Shown here in pieces: positions 11,655 through 23,069 of a stretch of DNA of 64,000 bases. Each line of letters opens with the position of its first letter. Positions within the stretch are counted from its first letter, which is position 1. The notes beneath the pieces were generated by a model that saw only the letters and a list, made by a program, of their open reading frames with translations, did no database searches and had not been told where the DNA came from. The position numbers and the translations under genes were made by a program. Origin of the DNA: Theocolax elegans (lineage: Eukaryota; Arthropoda; Insecta; Hymenoptera; Cerocephalidae); NCBI GenBank assembly GCA_026168455.1, contig CM047425.1, forward strand, positions 42,428,711 through 42,492,710, in the 5' to 3' direction.

Positions 11655-12442
11655 CATGACGAATACTGAGAACTCGGAAGGTTCCGTGCTCTCCTCGGTC
11701 GCGAAGATTCGTGCTCCAAGTGAATTCGATTTCGCGAAACCACAGCTATGGAAAAACGTGGTATACAAGATTTCAAAGATATATGTCCGTCGCGTGTTTA
11801 AACGAAAAAACGGAGAGTGAAAAAATAGACATCTTGTGTTACACAATGGGTGAAAAAGCCGAAGAGATTTTGAATCAAGTATTGTCGGCAATGGATGCCA
11901 ACACGACATTTGCGTTTTTAAAGGAAAAATTTGATGCCTACTTCTCGCCGAAGAAAAATATTATTTTCGAACGCTTCAAGTTTAATTCGAGGACACAATC
12001 AGCAGACGAAAGCCTGGATTCCTTCGTCACATCGCTACACACGCTTGCTGCAACGTGCGAATACGGTCAATTAAAAGATGATCTTATAAGAGACAGAATT
12101 GTTATCGGTATTCGCGATATTCTTACGTCAGAACGTTTGCAGCTTACATCCGAATTAAATCTAGAAAAGGCAATAGCAATGGCGAGGCAGGCGAAAATCC
12201 AAGCGCAAGAAAGTAAACTCATACGTAAAGAATCTACGGATTACAGTGAAGTAAATCGGGTACATGAAAAACGCAAAAATGTGCACCCTGGTCGCAATTT
12301 CAGCAGAACTCCAGCCGACAAAAAATCATCAAATTCGAAGAAATCCCTTTGTTACCGTTGCGGGGCAATGCAGCACGACGACCCAAAAAAGTATCCCGCG
12401 ATTCATTCGGAATGTCGCAAATGTAGGAAAATCGGGCACTAG
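11655..12442 (+). pseudogene. gag: Gypsy gag polyprotein, frameshifted
   Basis: The ORF begins at ATG 11655. The frame changes near 11750 in an A run, and the capsid-like part continues to 12442. The middle is helix-rich and carries the usual retrotransposon gag landmarks (FLKEKFDAYF, then a serine-rich start of a second helical block). The C-terminus has a cysteine-rich nucleocapsid region, CYRCG followed by CRKCRKIGH, a zinc-knuckle pair in which the second knuckle is cut by the stop. The pol frame follows. Roughly 260 residues, short but normal for this family. Confidence is high for family and low for exact limits. Confidence 0.65.
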
Positions 12443-12481
12443 AACCGTACGTGCAGGTCAAACACTCGTCAACATGCCAGT

Positions 12482-13582
12482 AAGGACACCGTCAAGGGCG
12501 ACGTTCATCGCATAGAAGAGCACTCAAGCGAAGACTACGCGTTTCTAGAAAGCGTGTACAATAAACCAACCAGTGATAATAATTTCGAGGTAAGCGTACG
12601 AGTCCCGGAATTTTCGAAAGAACTTGAGTTTATCGTCGATACAGGAGCGGACGTAACATGCATATAGAATAAGTGCGTGCCGAATGCAGTAAGCAGTAAG
12701 ACAATTCCAACCTCAAAAATCATGCTCGGTCCGGATGGTAAAAAACTCAATGTTGTAGGTTATTTAAATCTGAAAATGGTATACAAATCGATTTCTATTG
12801 ATACGAAAATATTTGTATTACGCGGACTAAAATTAAATTTGTTAGGAAAACCCGAGATCTTAAAGTTAGAATTGTTTAAACAAATAAATAATTTGAATAT
12901 GTCTCAAGCGTACAGAAACATTCTAAAAAAATATAATTCCGTTTTTACGGGCTCAGGCCAATTTAAAAATGAATTAAAGATTCATTTGCGTGAAAATAGT
13001 GAGCCAAGCTGTGTTTCCATACCACGCATCGTTCCAATCGCCCTATTACCACGACTTAGACAAAAATTGAACTGACTTTTAGATCTTGGCGTTATTAAAG
13101 CGGTAGACTTCCCTACCAACTGGTGCAGTTCAATTGTCGTCGTAGCGAAGAAAAATTCGAGCGAAATTCGATTATGCTGCGACTATGCAAGGTTAAATAA
13201 TAGTGTCAAGCGCGCTATATTTCCGATTCCAAAAATTGAAGTTGCTCTCGCGAAATTAAAAGGTGCGAAAATATTTTCAAAATTGGACGTTAAAAGCAGC
13301 TTCCATCAAATCAAACTTGACGCGGCAAGTCAGCTGTTGACAACTTTTACCTCGCCGATCGGCAGGTTTATGTTTACGCGTCTGCCCTTCGGTATAAATT
13401 GCGCATCGGATTATTTCTCTAAGATGTTTTACGATTTGTTAGCGGATATCGAAAACGTAATCATACATATCGATGATATTTTAATATACGCCAAATCAGA
13501 AAGCGAGCATGATGCAATTTTAAAGAAAATTTTGCAGCGCCTCCAACAGGAGGGTATCACTTTGAATAAAGAAAAATGTCAC
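12482..13582 (+). pseudogene. pol: Gypsy pol fragment: protease and reverse transcriptase
   Basis: One reading frame runs from about 12482 with in-frame stops at 12665-12667 and 13073-13075. It holds an aspartic protease active site (VDTGADVTC, about 12630-12663). The RT domain follows, with a first catalytic aspartate in SKLDVKSSFHQIKL (about 13280) and the second motif HIDDILIYA (about 13468), in which the usual Y of Y-x-DD is replaced. RNase H and integrase are missing because the element is cut at about 13582. It resembles insect K02A2.6-type gypsy elements. Confidence 0.7.
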
Positions 13583-14480
13583 CTTTGGCGGTCCTCCGTC
13601 AACCTTGGCTTTCTCCAGCTGTGTATTCTGCTGAGCCTCTTTCTTTTTGTCCTTGCGTACTACAATAGCCCAATCAGGGACCTTTGACTGGTTCCCATCG
13701 GTCTTAGGAACGGATGTCGAAGCATCTGCTGGCCCATTTTTGGTAGTGGGCTGCTTCGACCCCTTCTTCCTTTTCTCCGGGGGATGCTGAGGTGGTGAGG
13801 GCCTTTCTCTCTCCACCGGCCTCCTTTGATGCTCTTCAGCGCGGAAGATGGGCGACGTTTGGCACATTTCATCCTTACACGCATCTGTCATTTTAATTTT
13901 CGGCGCTGTCGAGCACACAGCACTGTTCACCCTCGCGTATTCATTAAGAGCCCTGCTTGTTGCTTTCGCCATACTCTTCAGCTCTTTGTGGATTTTGTTC
14001 ATATTAAGAACAAACTCCACCTGGGTGTTTATTTTCTACGCAGACGCAGGAAAGCTATGTCAGCGTCACTCGACATCCCAGTCGAGGGCAGGTCACACGT
14101 AGCAATTTGATGCTACAGAGGCCGAGTGACCAACCTCTGCAGCACTTACCATTTTAACGGTGTGAGTTTGGTCCCCCCCAAAATCCGTGGGACCAGCACT
14201 GATCACTGGAGCTTTTACCCGATCGGAATCAGTGGTGGGATTTGACAGGACTGCCGTGTCCGCTTGGGGTAGTGTTGTTTTAACCTCACTATGCATACTT
14301 CGTTTCATTTCGGGGTCCCTTCCCCTATCTGGTTTTGGTTCGCCCCGAATATTTGATTTTTTCGGTACCATCCATATCTGGTAAGCATTCCCCTATCCAC
14401 CACCTGGGGAGGCGCCACGATGCGGGACCAGCAAACCCGGCACGGGTGTGTGTGTGTGTATGTGTGTGTGCGTGAAAAAA
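13583..14480 (-). pseudogene. LINE ORF1 fragment (R1/I-like), with 5' leader
   Basis: On the minus strand an ORF starts at ATG 14371, runs to 14093, then shifts frame and continues from about 14020 to the junction at 13583. The protein is hydrophilic, rich in P, K and R, and includes DWAIVVRKDKKKEAQ, a phrase type seen in gag-like ORF1 proteins of R1-group LINEs. The GC-rich leader (14372-14480, minus strand) contains a CCCAGGTGGTGGATAGGG stretch. No nucleic-acid-binding knuckles or ORF2 remain. The fragment keeps the 5' end and lacks the 3' end, the opposite of normal LINE truncation, so a rearrangement cut it. The assignment to R1 is tentative. Confidence 0.45.
14445..14474. repeat. (GT)n microsatellite
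   Basis: An alternating GT run with one A interruption, in the leader of the LINE fragment. Confidence 0.85.
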
Positions 14481-14930
14481 TAATATTAATATAAAAGAGT
14501 GAGAAAGACTATGTGTGTGTCTGAATGCATTCGTGAGTGTATACGTATGCACATGTATGAGTTTAAAAGAAAATTATAACCATTTTTTTTTAGAAAGTAG
14601 AAAGGGCCCCGTGCATCGCCCATTCTTGTGAGACACTCCACTTTAATTTGTCCCTCCATTTACTTTCTAAACTTTATGTATTATAAAAATAAAAACATTT
14701 AACAATATTATACATACTTATAATTATTCAATGTAAAAATTTAAGTATACATTAGGTTACAAAATGGATTTAACACATATTCAATTAATTGAATTCCGTA
14801 TTTAAGTAAATTCCGTGCGTTTTCTACCGCAGAAATTGGCATTACGCTTCGTGTATGTATGGAACATGCAGAAAAGTCTGTAATAAAGCATAAAGTAAAT
14901 ACTACTATTTAAGTAATTAATTCAAATATA
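14481..14930. other. Unassigned sequence at the Polinton left side
   Basis: No ORF. A short inverted pair, TTTAGAAAGTA (14591) and TACTTTCTAAA (about 14661), encloses about 60 bp. The left terminus of the Polinton should lie in this stretch, but I cannot place it. Confidence 0.35.
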
Positions 14931-14934
14931 CTTA

Positions 14935-15262
14935 TTTATGTGGTACTAATTGTTTAAACCACTTTTTCTTTTCCAATCTGTTGACGAATAGTCTGCTTGT
15001 TCCACGTGAAGCATTGAATAGTGTCTGTGTCATTTCTTCATATGGGATTTATCCTGAGGTCCAGCGAATATCATGGAAATTTATTTCCAACCACCTGCTG
15101 CTGCTTTTATATTCTTTAGAAAGATCGTCCCAGTTACGAGGTGATTTAAAATGATATACTATTGGTACAGCATCGTTTCGTAGAGCAATAAGCGCGACTT
15201 CCTTGACAATGAATTGGTTGGAAGGCTTCGTAAAACCTTGTACATCAAATATAATCCATTAT
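14935..15262 (-). pseudogene. Conserved arthropod element-associated protein, nuclease-like, fragment
   Basis: The minus strand shows a coding-like stretch with the order DVQGF, then HFKSPRNWDDL, then WLEINFHDIRW, then a C-terminal GTSRLFV block, broken by a TAA between them. Proteins with this layout are common next to Polinton-like elements in insects and may be RNase H-like exonucleases, but I cannot verify the fold. It points away from the polymerase, with about 400 bp between the two genes that could hold a divergent promoter. Confidence 0.35.
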
Positions 15263-15660
15263 ATTTTCTCTTACCAACACCGTTCTCGTCCTTTATAAAA
15301 GCTCTTTAATGACTCACAGTCTTGCCCGCAATATTAATATTGAAGCAACTGTGCTCGAGTTAGCAAGTGCGCTTCTTTTATAGCATCAATCCCACCACTT
15401 CTCACAGCAGCAGCGCTGCGCTACAATCCCTACAAGAGCGTATTAAAAGACGGCTCGGTCTCGCTGTGAGCATCAGTTCACACACAGCAGTGCAAACAGT
15501 CAAGATTACTATAGTTTACATTAGTATATTGTCATTCGGTGTAGTCTAAAGGTCAAAAGGTATACGAGCTTCCCGTTGCAGTATTGGGCTCACGTACCTC
15601 TGATTCTTCTCTCCTCTGGTATACATATTAAAGGTCTATTCTATCTCTCTTTGATCGTAC

Positions 15661-15893
15661 AAGTAAATGAATCTACCGCAATGAGTTCACTTAAGTATTT
15701 TGTAGCGACAGTGAAACTGTTGTTAATTTCTCTGGATTACGCAACAAACAGTAATCCTACTTACTCTGACATATTACAATGGTTTAATATATGTTCAGAA
15801 TCTTTCAACTCTTTACAAAAACTAAAAAGTGGTGAATCTCTATCAAGAGCACATAAACAGAGAAGTCAAACAAATATGTCTCATCTGTTAAGT
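15661..15893 (+). CDS. Polinton hypothetical ORF, 5' part (interrupted by gypsy LTR)
   Basis: An ORF open from about 15660 runs into the gypsy LTR at 15894. When the array and one AAGT copy are disregarded, the frame continues at 35589 for about 18 more codons to a stop near 35636, just before the polymerase reading frame starts. It is about 95 residues, helix-rich and without a recognised domain. Its continuity across the insertion supports the placement of the AAGT duplication. It may be a small separate protein or an N-terminal extension of the polymerase. Confidence 0.4.
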
Positions 15894-17937
15894 TGTGATG
15901 TAGGCACATCACCGAGGCCACCTGAAAATAATATATATAGAATATTAGTATTAATTGGTACAAAAAGAGTCTATATTAATTAAGTATACTTATCTAGTTG
16001 TCCTATTGGATTGATGCGAAGGTCTGTTAGGTTGTCTCTGGATCAGCGTGTCCGGGGTTCCCTCGGTGACAGGTACTCCTTGGCACGCTGCATCTGAAAA
16101 AGAGAAATATATTAATATGGATATTTACTGAATAATATAATTAATGGTAAGGACAGGTATTATGGGAAATAGATATAAAGATTATAAATATTAATAATAA
16201 TATGAGTAGGGAGATGTGAGGAAAATGACAACGGATGGGTGTGTTGATTATTAATTGAGAAAGGAAAAAGAAGATAATGGAGATGGAATATTACAAGAAG
16301 TATGTATTAAACAGGGATAAGGAATAGGTGGAATTAGTAATAATAATTTAGATATAATAAATTAAATAAATATAAATAGATATTGTTTAGTAGGGAATAA
16401 ACAAGGTAAGGAGTGTTATGTGTTAAGGAGAGAGAGGATTGTTAGTAGGGAAGTATAGGTTATATAATAAATAGAATTAATTATTACAAATAGTTATATC
16501 GATAGAAACACTTACGAGTATACATAAAATACTTAGGAGATCCTCTCCGTGAGCACTTGTTGACGTCGGTGTGGAGATGTTTCGCAGTGTGCCGTGTCGC
16601 CTGTGGAGCCTTGATAGGTGTATGCGCGCACCTCCGGACGCGCACCACTCCGCGGTAGTACCCGGGTACTACTCCCGCCGGTGGGGATCGCGCACACCCG
16701 GGGAAACGGTCGCGAGGCACGTTGTTTACGTGCCGGCCCGCGCTCAGTTGTCGCCATCTTGAATCGATCTAGATTCAAGCGCGCGCACACTGAACACGCG
16801 GTCCGCGCTCGTATCGATACGGGGATCGCACGCATATTGTCTAGGGATTTCGGAACGCGGATAGTGGGGGAACACATGTGTAATAGTAAGGAGATAGATT
16901 TATATTTGAATTTCGCGCTGTTAACTAGAGAATAATTTAGTGATCTATTGAACCAATCAATAGATGATATTATTAGAGATAAGACTTCCGTATGGGTAAA
17001 TATAACAGCATATTACGTTATATGACTGTAATTACCTTAAATACGGAAAGTCGAAATACTAGTTGGGACAATGATAACTTATGCAAATTAGTTGTCATTT
17101 TTATCTATAGTAGGGTAAATACGGGTAGTTTTATTACACCTGTGACGGATACGGAAGGGTTGGAAAATTATAATATTGCCGTATCCCTCGCAGGTAACGA
17201 GAGAGAGAACAGATAGGGATATTAGGAGATTGAGGGAGATAGAAAATCGGGGAAGAAGTTTGGCGTGACTCGGAAAAACGGATCATCGCCATTCTGATCC
17301 TATCCATCTTACATATAGTAGTGTTTTTCTAGATTCTGATTCTATCGATTGCACAGAGTGTTTCTGTATTTTCTGATTCTATCGATCGCAAAGAGGATTT
17401 AGATTTATTTTAACATAAATAAGGAGGAAGAGCTATTATAGCAATATAAATATATAGAGATATCTGTCCACAAGGAGTATATTTGGATATTATTTATATT
17501 ATATTGATTGTCCTATTGATTTTGTTTCATCGAATTGGTGAGTTATTTTAATTATTAAAATAATAATTGATTTATTTAGTGGGGACAATAAGGATAAATT
17601 CAGTGCGCGTTTTTCTTATTAAATTAAATTATTTATTGATTAATTATAAAGTAACGTTCTCTCTCTCGTGGTTAGTGGTGCCACGGGATCTATTATTAGA
17701 TCCCGTAATATAATTATATATATCTAAATTTTGTTAAGGGTGTTAATATTCGTTACGCGGTTTAATAGGTATCCGGAACTATTATTTTATTCAACGGAAC
17801 TTCCTCTGGGTGAGTCCACCGGGTGATCAGGACGAATAAATTAATATTATTGTTTTTCTCTTTCGATGATGTTGGGATCCGGAAGTAGTTTTATTTAAAT
17901 AATATTTATTTATATGGAATTGTAAACCAGCATCACA
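15894..17937 (+). repeat. Gypsy 5' LTR (LTR1)
   Basis: 2044 bp, starting TGTGATG and ending CATCACA, a 7-bp terminal inverted pair. It differs from LTR2 at only about three sites that I could see: two within the first 15 bases and one near 16237. A GC-rich island (16560-16870) rich in CpG and palindromes lies in otherwise AT-rich sequence and is the likely regulatory core. Just after the LTR comes the primer-binding site. Confidence 0.9.
16555..16870. promoter_or_regulatory. GC-rich palindrome cluster within the LTR
   Basis: The stretch is CpG-rich and holds an 18-bp perfect palindrome GTAGTACCCGGGTACTAC (16655-16672), an interrupted CTTGAATC/GATTCAAG pair (16758-16779) and CGTATCGATACG (about 16810). 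Equivalent stretches lie in LTR2 (palindrome at 25461-25478) and LTR3 (at about 34268). The ORFs called here on both strands look like a by-product of low stop-codon density. A promoter or enhancer role is an inference. Confidence 0.45.
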
Positions 17938-17939
17938 TT

Positions 17940-17953
17940 TGGCGCCCAACGTG
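17940..17953 (+). promoter_or_regulatory. Primer-binding site, tRNA-Lys(CUU)-like, copy A
   Basis: TGGCGCCCAACGTG follows the LTR after two T residues. It is complementary to the 3' end of insect tRNA-Lys(CUU) as I recall it, with the match ending after 14 bases. The same site follows LTR2 at 26746-26759. Confidence 0.75.
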
Positions 17954-19040
17954 TGTTTTTATTGTACATTTAGTGATTAAATTATTTTCGGTTTGTTAGC
18001 TAATTTAACGGTTTTTTTTTGTACAACGGCGGAAGTTGAATTAACGAATATTTTAGGGAGTGTTTTAGAAATTTCTCAGTGGGGTCGAGAGAGAGTAATT
18101 TTCGGCGTCGGTTACGCCATTTTGGAAAATTGAAAATTCGATTGCTGCCATTTTAACGTTTAACTGGCCGCGTTGAAATTTAATTATTACCGTTTCTAGT
18201 GGGAGATAAACTGATATATTATTTTATTTTTTTATTATTATTGTAATAATTATTGTTGTTGCTGGCTGTTGCTATCACCTATTTTGCAAGCGCTTTTTGA
18301 GGGCTGCTGCTATTTTATAGGTGATTTGTTGATTGTCGAATCAAAGTTAATAAAACTTTTATTCGACAATTTAACCATTTTTGCGGTAGACAGTGACGTC
18401 GCCTCGTGCCAAATAAAAAAAATAGTTGGGAGATAATAATTTATTTTATTTATTGTGTTATTTTCTAATATTTGGGACGTATATATATTATTCATGGTAA
18501 ATTTTGAATATATGTATTGGAATTGACCATTTGTAAAAGCAACCAGGAGTTGGACGTGAGGACACCACAAGGAGATATATTTCTTTTTTGTTTCACCAGC
18601 CATTTAATAAGGATTTATTTATTTATTTATTGTTTTTTTTCCATTTTTTAGGAAGACATACATAAAGGTAATCTCCAGAGTAATAATTATAATTTATATT
18701 TTTATAATTTATATTTATTTTTTATTTGTCAATATTTATTTATATTTATATAGCGGATGTGCATTTTTTTTTGTTGTTTCACTTTGTTCGCAATATACAG
18801 TGGGAATTAGGAAAAATTTATTTATTTGGCGCGAGGCTTTATTTGGTCAGATCGGACCCGTGCACCGAAGAGTTCCCGTTTAATTCAGTTTACGGGGGAA
18901 TTAATATCACTGAGTTTGATTAAGGGAAAGCGGAATATTAAAGTCATTTTTATATTTTTTTGTTCGTGTTTTTAAGTTATTCTCTCGGTTGTTTGTAGTA
19001 TTTTGGCGTTGTTGCTTTTGTCGTATCGGAATTTAGTAAA
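17954..19040 (+). other. Gypsy leader region, copy A
   Basis: 1.1 kb between the primer-binding site and gag with no convincing ORF. It contains a strong hairpin, TTGTCGAAT ... ATTCGACAA (18333-18369), a candidate RNA structure for dimerisation or packaging. The same leader occupies 26760-27847 in copy B. Confidence 0.6.
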
Positions 19041-20732
19041 ATGGGTAGTCACAAGGAACGAATGGAAAATATCCTTAAACAGTCTAGAGGGGCGAGGGAA
19101 TTATCTAGAAAGATTTCAAAAATAGACCCTCAATTAATAAAAGAGTTATTGGAAAAACAAGGGTTAAGTACAGTAGGGTCATTTGGGACATTAAAAGATA
19201 GGTTATTAAGGGCGGACTGTAGGAAAATTGATGTTAACTTAGACGTTTCGTGGTATACGGATGACGAAGGGGAGGGGGAGATACCGACAAAGGCAGGTGA
19301 AACAGAAGTAGAACAACCCATTAATGAGAATAGTAAGGAAAATAGTGACAAAGGGGAATGTAATAGAAAAGGGAAACAAATAAAGGAGAGTGAAGACAAA
19401 ATAATGGAAAGTGTTAGTCAGGAGGTAGTGGAAGTAGGGAAAGAAACTCAGATTAGTGAAAAGAATCAGGAAAAAACGGGTGCGCGTAAAAAATCGAACG
19501 GGAAACCAAAGGAAACGGTAACTGCGGATAGAAGCGAAGTAGTAGGGAGTAACATAGATGTAGGGAGTTTGAAGGTATTAGTAGCCGACATTATTAGGGA
19601 GGTTATGGGTAATCAGTTAGAAAGCGCGTTAATAAAAATAGTAGATGCAAGGTTGCAAAACTTGCAAGCTAGCAAACAGGTAGAAGAGTTAGGTCAACCA
19701 GAAAGAGTTGAAACCGAGGGAGATAATAATAGTAGTAGAGATTTAGTGGAATATAGTGAATTAAAGAATTCATTAGTAGAAGAATCAAAGCGTAAAGTGA
19801 CAAATGGTAGTGCGGACGAATAAGGATCGAGAAAAAGAGAATCTACTCCCAAGCGATGTAATAACTTAGGGCCAAAGAAGTTAGCTTTCTCAACGGGCGA
19901 GTTTTTATACAATAAGGGGAAAAGAATTTATTACGTTGAGGAAACCGATACAGGTAGTAGTTCAGAAGAGGAAATATGCAAAAGTAGGAGAGTACATAAA
20001 GAGAAAAAGTTAATGCGTAGACAGGTAGATCAGAATCAGGACAGGGAGTTAGATGGGACAGATATGAGCGGAAATAGTGATAATGAGGGAGTCTGGGAAA
20101 CTCCGAGGTCTAATAAGACCAGCCAACGCCAGAGAGGGGTGAATCAGTTGCGCAGTATGCAGTGTGTTAAAATGCTGCAAAACTGGAAAATACACTTTTC
20201 TGGCGAAGGTAAGAAGGGTCCGGAGGAGTACTTGGCTCTACTTCAAGATTGCTATGAAGGAACAGCGTATTCTGATACAGAGTTTCTAAGCGCGATTCCT
20301 TGTACGCTATCGAAAACCGCGGTTAGGTGGTTTCGATCAGTAAAGGAAAAGATTAAGACGCTTAAAGAGTTTAAACGCGCATTCAGACATAGATTCATGG
20401 GGATATTAGATAGAGAGGATATCATGGAAGAATTGCGTAGAAGGACTCAAGCAAAGGGAGAGGATATAGCTAGTTATTTATCGTGTATTAGACTTATAAT
20501 AGGGCATTTTAAGAAACCTCCGTCGGAATATCAACTGGTTCCATTGATATGTCGTAATCTGTTGCCGGAGTATCGTAAGGCAATGGAAAACGAATATCTC
20601 GATAGTTTGGACGATATTGAGAAGTGGGGGAGAAAATACGAACGGAAGAAAGAATCTGACAACCGTTACGTTCCTCCGCCACCTAAGGAAAGGACTTGGA
20701 TTCCAGAAGCCGCATACCAAGGCCGAGAGTAA
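19041..20732 (+). pseudogene. gag: Gypsy gag, copy A (single in-frame stop)
   Basis: One frame covers 19041-20732, about 563 codons, broken only by TAA at 19821-19823. The N-terminus (about residues 30-57) looks like a SAP domain, a helix-extended-helix DNA-binding fold (LIKELLEKQGL, then FGTLKDRLL). A long charged K/E/S-rich linker follows. The C-terminal third is the retrotransposon capsid domain (EEYLALLQDCYEG, ALSKTAVRWF-type block, YRKAMENEYLDSL). There are no CCHC knuckles at the end, where they would normally be found. The frame stops at 20732, immediately before a 5'-deleted pol. Confidence 0.8.
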
Positions 20733-20734
20733 AG

Positions 20735-23014
20735 GGTAAGGTGGCTAAGGTGGAAGAAATTCTGAATAAAATTCGCAAAGCCAGGTATATTAGCAAAATC
20801 GACTTGAAGCAGGCGTACTTTTAGGTTAAGATGGCGCCTGCTAGTCAAGAATATACGGCTTTTGCGGTGCCAGGATCGGGTCTATGGCAATTTAAAAGGA
20901 TGCCATTCGGTTTGACGAATGCGCCCATGACCTTCCAGCGGTTGATCGATGCTATATTCGGTCCGGAATTCGAACCTTTTATTTTCGGATATCTGGACGA
21001 TATAATCATCGACACCGAGTCGTTCGAGGAACACTTGAAATATCTGGATTTGGTATTGAAGAAATTATTAGATGCAGGGTTAACGGTGAATAGGAACAAA
21101 TGCGAATTGTGTTGTAGTAGGGTGACTTATTTAGGATTTATTTTAGATAGGGACGGACTTAGAACAAATCCAGATAAAGTGTCTCCGGTGGTCAATTATC
21201 CAGTACCCAGGACAATCAAGGAATTAAGAAGATTCTTTGGTATGATCGCCTGGTACTCGCGTTTTATTGAGAATGAGACCGAATTAAAAATACCATTAGT
21301 AAGGTTGTTGCTTAAGGGACAAGAATGGATATGGGGGGGAGGAGCAGCAGGAAGCTTTCGATACACTAAAGAGAGATTTGACTGTTGCACCAGTTCTTGC
21401 TCGCCCTGATTTCAGCAAACCGTTCAAAGTGCAGTGTGATGCAAGTAATTATGCACTGGGAGCGGTGCTGACTCAGGAACAGGAAGACGGGGAGCACCCC
21501 ATAGTCTACATTAGTAGGGTTTTGTCGGCCGCGGAAAGGAATTATTCCACAACGGAAAAGGAATGGTTGGCGTTAATTTGGGCTATAAAAAGTTGAGGCC
21601 ATATTTAGAGGGATATCCATTTACCGCAATCACTGATCACAGTGCGTTGAAATGGTTGCGGAACCTTAAGGAGCCTACTGGTCGTCTCGCTCGGTGGGCT
21701 ATAGAGATGCAACAATGGGACTTTGAGATAGTCCATAGAAAAGGATCTCTCAATCAAGTCCCAGACGCACTCTCTAGGATGTATCCGGGTGAGGTTGATA
21801 CAGTGGCTGCTTTTCAGAAGATTAGGGACACTTGGTATTTAAATATGCTCAAGAACGTCGAGCAATTTCCTAACCGTTACCAGCAATGGAGAGTAGAAAA
21901 CGGTCTATTATATAGGTACCGTAACGATCCATTGTTGGACCCGGTCACAAATAGGGACGAAGATTGGAGATTAGTGGTCCCAGAGGAACAGCGAGAGCGA
22001 GTAATAAGGGATGCGACAGGGTTATTAGGGACTATTATTGGAGAGGAGTATGGTACGATGTCAATAGATTCGTAGTAGGGTGTGATGTTTGTCAGAGATA
22101 TAAAGTATCCCAGTTAGGCCCACAAGGATTGCTTAGTAGTAGGGTGATTGAGAGACCTTGGGTAGTGGTGGCAGCGGATATGATGGAGTTTCCACCTAGT
22201 AAGAGTCAATGTAAATACTTGTTAGTTTTCAAGATTTATTTACTCGGTGGATAGAGTTGAAACCGTTAAGAACCGCGGATGGTAAATCAGTAGCAAAAGC
22301 ATTTGAGGAAGTAATCTTATTTAGGTGGGAGACTCCTGACTATTTGCTTACTGACAATGGTAAAGAGTTTGAGAGTAAATTTTTAAATGATGTCTTAGCG
22401 GAATATGGAGTTAAACATGGCACCACTCCGCCCTACCATCCTCAAGCAAACGCTGTAGAACGGAGCAATCGTACGTTGAAAACTATGATTGCGGCGTTTG
22501 TTAAGAACGATCACAGGACCTGGGATCAACACCTTAATGAATTTAGGCATGCGATAAATACCGCGATTCAATCGTCTTTAAAAGTATCACCCGCATTCCT
22601 GAATTATGGGAGACACCCCAGACCTGTTAAAAGTTTACGTAGGGAGGTAGAATCAAGGGAATTAATTCAAAAGGGTGATGAAAAGGCTTGGGCTGATAGG
22701 GTACAACGGTTAGATATACTACGAGATATTGTCACCAAACATATAGAACAGGCGAAGGAAAAACAAGCTAAGGTTTTTAATAAGGGTAGGAGGGACGTCA
22801 GATTTTTCCCGGGAGATAGGGTATTTTGTAGGACTCATTATTTGTCTAACGCCGCGAATAGGTTTTCGGCAAACTGTGTCCTAAATACGAAGGACCTTAC
22901 ACCATATTAGAAGTATTATCGCCCACCGTGTATATTATTGATAGGACTGATAAGTCCAAAGGGAAAATAAATAAGGTGCACGTGAAAGATCTGATCAGGT
23001 ATGTCCCCCCCTAG
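20735..23014 (+). pseudogene. pol: Gypsy pol, copy A (RT, RNase H, integrase; internally deleted and frameshifted)
   Basis: The protease and the N-terminal fingers of RT are absent; sequence resumes just before the first RT aspartate (SKIDLKQAYF, followed by a TAG at 20822). The YLDD motif is present (about 20990). The frame shifts in a G run at about 21332, in an A run near 21590, and again at about 22235. RNase H retains FKVQCDASNYALGA and ITDHSALKW. The integrase zinc finger has lost its histidines between about 22010 and 22030 but keeps CDVC. The integrase core keeps its three acidic residues (AADMME, TDNGKEF, NAVERSN). Copy A has an extra one-base deletion at about 22873, absent from copy B, before the GPY/F-type end. 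Confidence 0.8.
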
Positions 23015-23069
23015 GGGAGTAAAATGTAGTAGGGAATCATAGGGTGACAAAAATATATATTTTGTAGAA

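Larger units (their letters stand above)
11359..13582 (+). mobile_element. Ty3/gypsy retrotransposon, 3'-truncated
   Basis: A gag-protease-RT order is readable on the plus strand and stops abruptly after the RT palm region at about 13582, where LINE sequence begins. A possible 5' LTR runs from about 11359 (TGTTGTGTGAGCG) to 11593. It is followed directly by TGGTTTCAGAAGTG, which sits where a primer-binding site would lie. No 3' LTR is present, so the LTR limits cannot be confirmed. Confidence 0.6.

Noticed and set aside
16484..16935. Overlapping ORFs of 60-114 codons on both strands of each LTR
   Set aside because: They lie in a GC-rich island with few stop codons, occur on both strands at once and resemble no protein family. 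Treated as non-coding LTR sequence.
16992..17216. 74-codon ORF inside the LTR (repeated in LTR2 and LTR3)
   Set aside because: No domain, AT-rich composition and a position within the LTR make it unlikely to be a gene. It remains open in LTR3, but that is weak evidence at this divergence.
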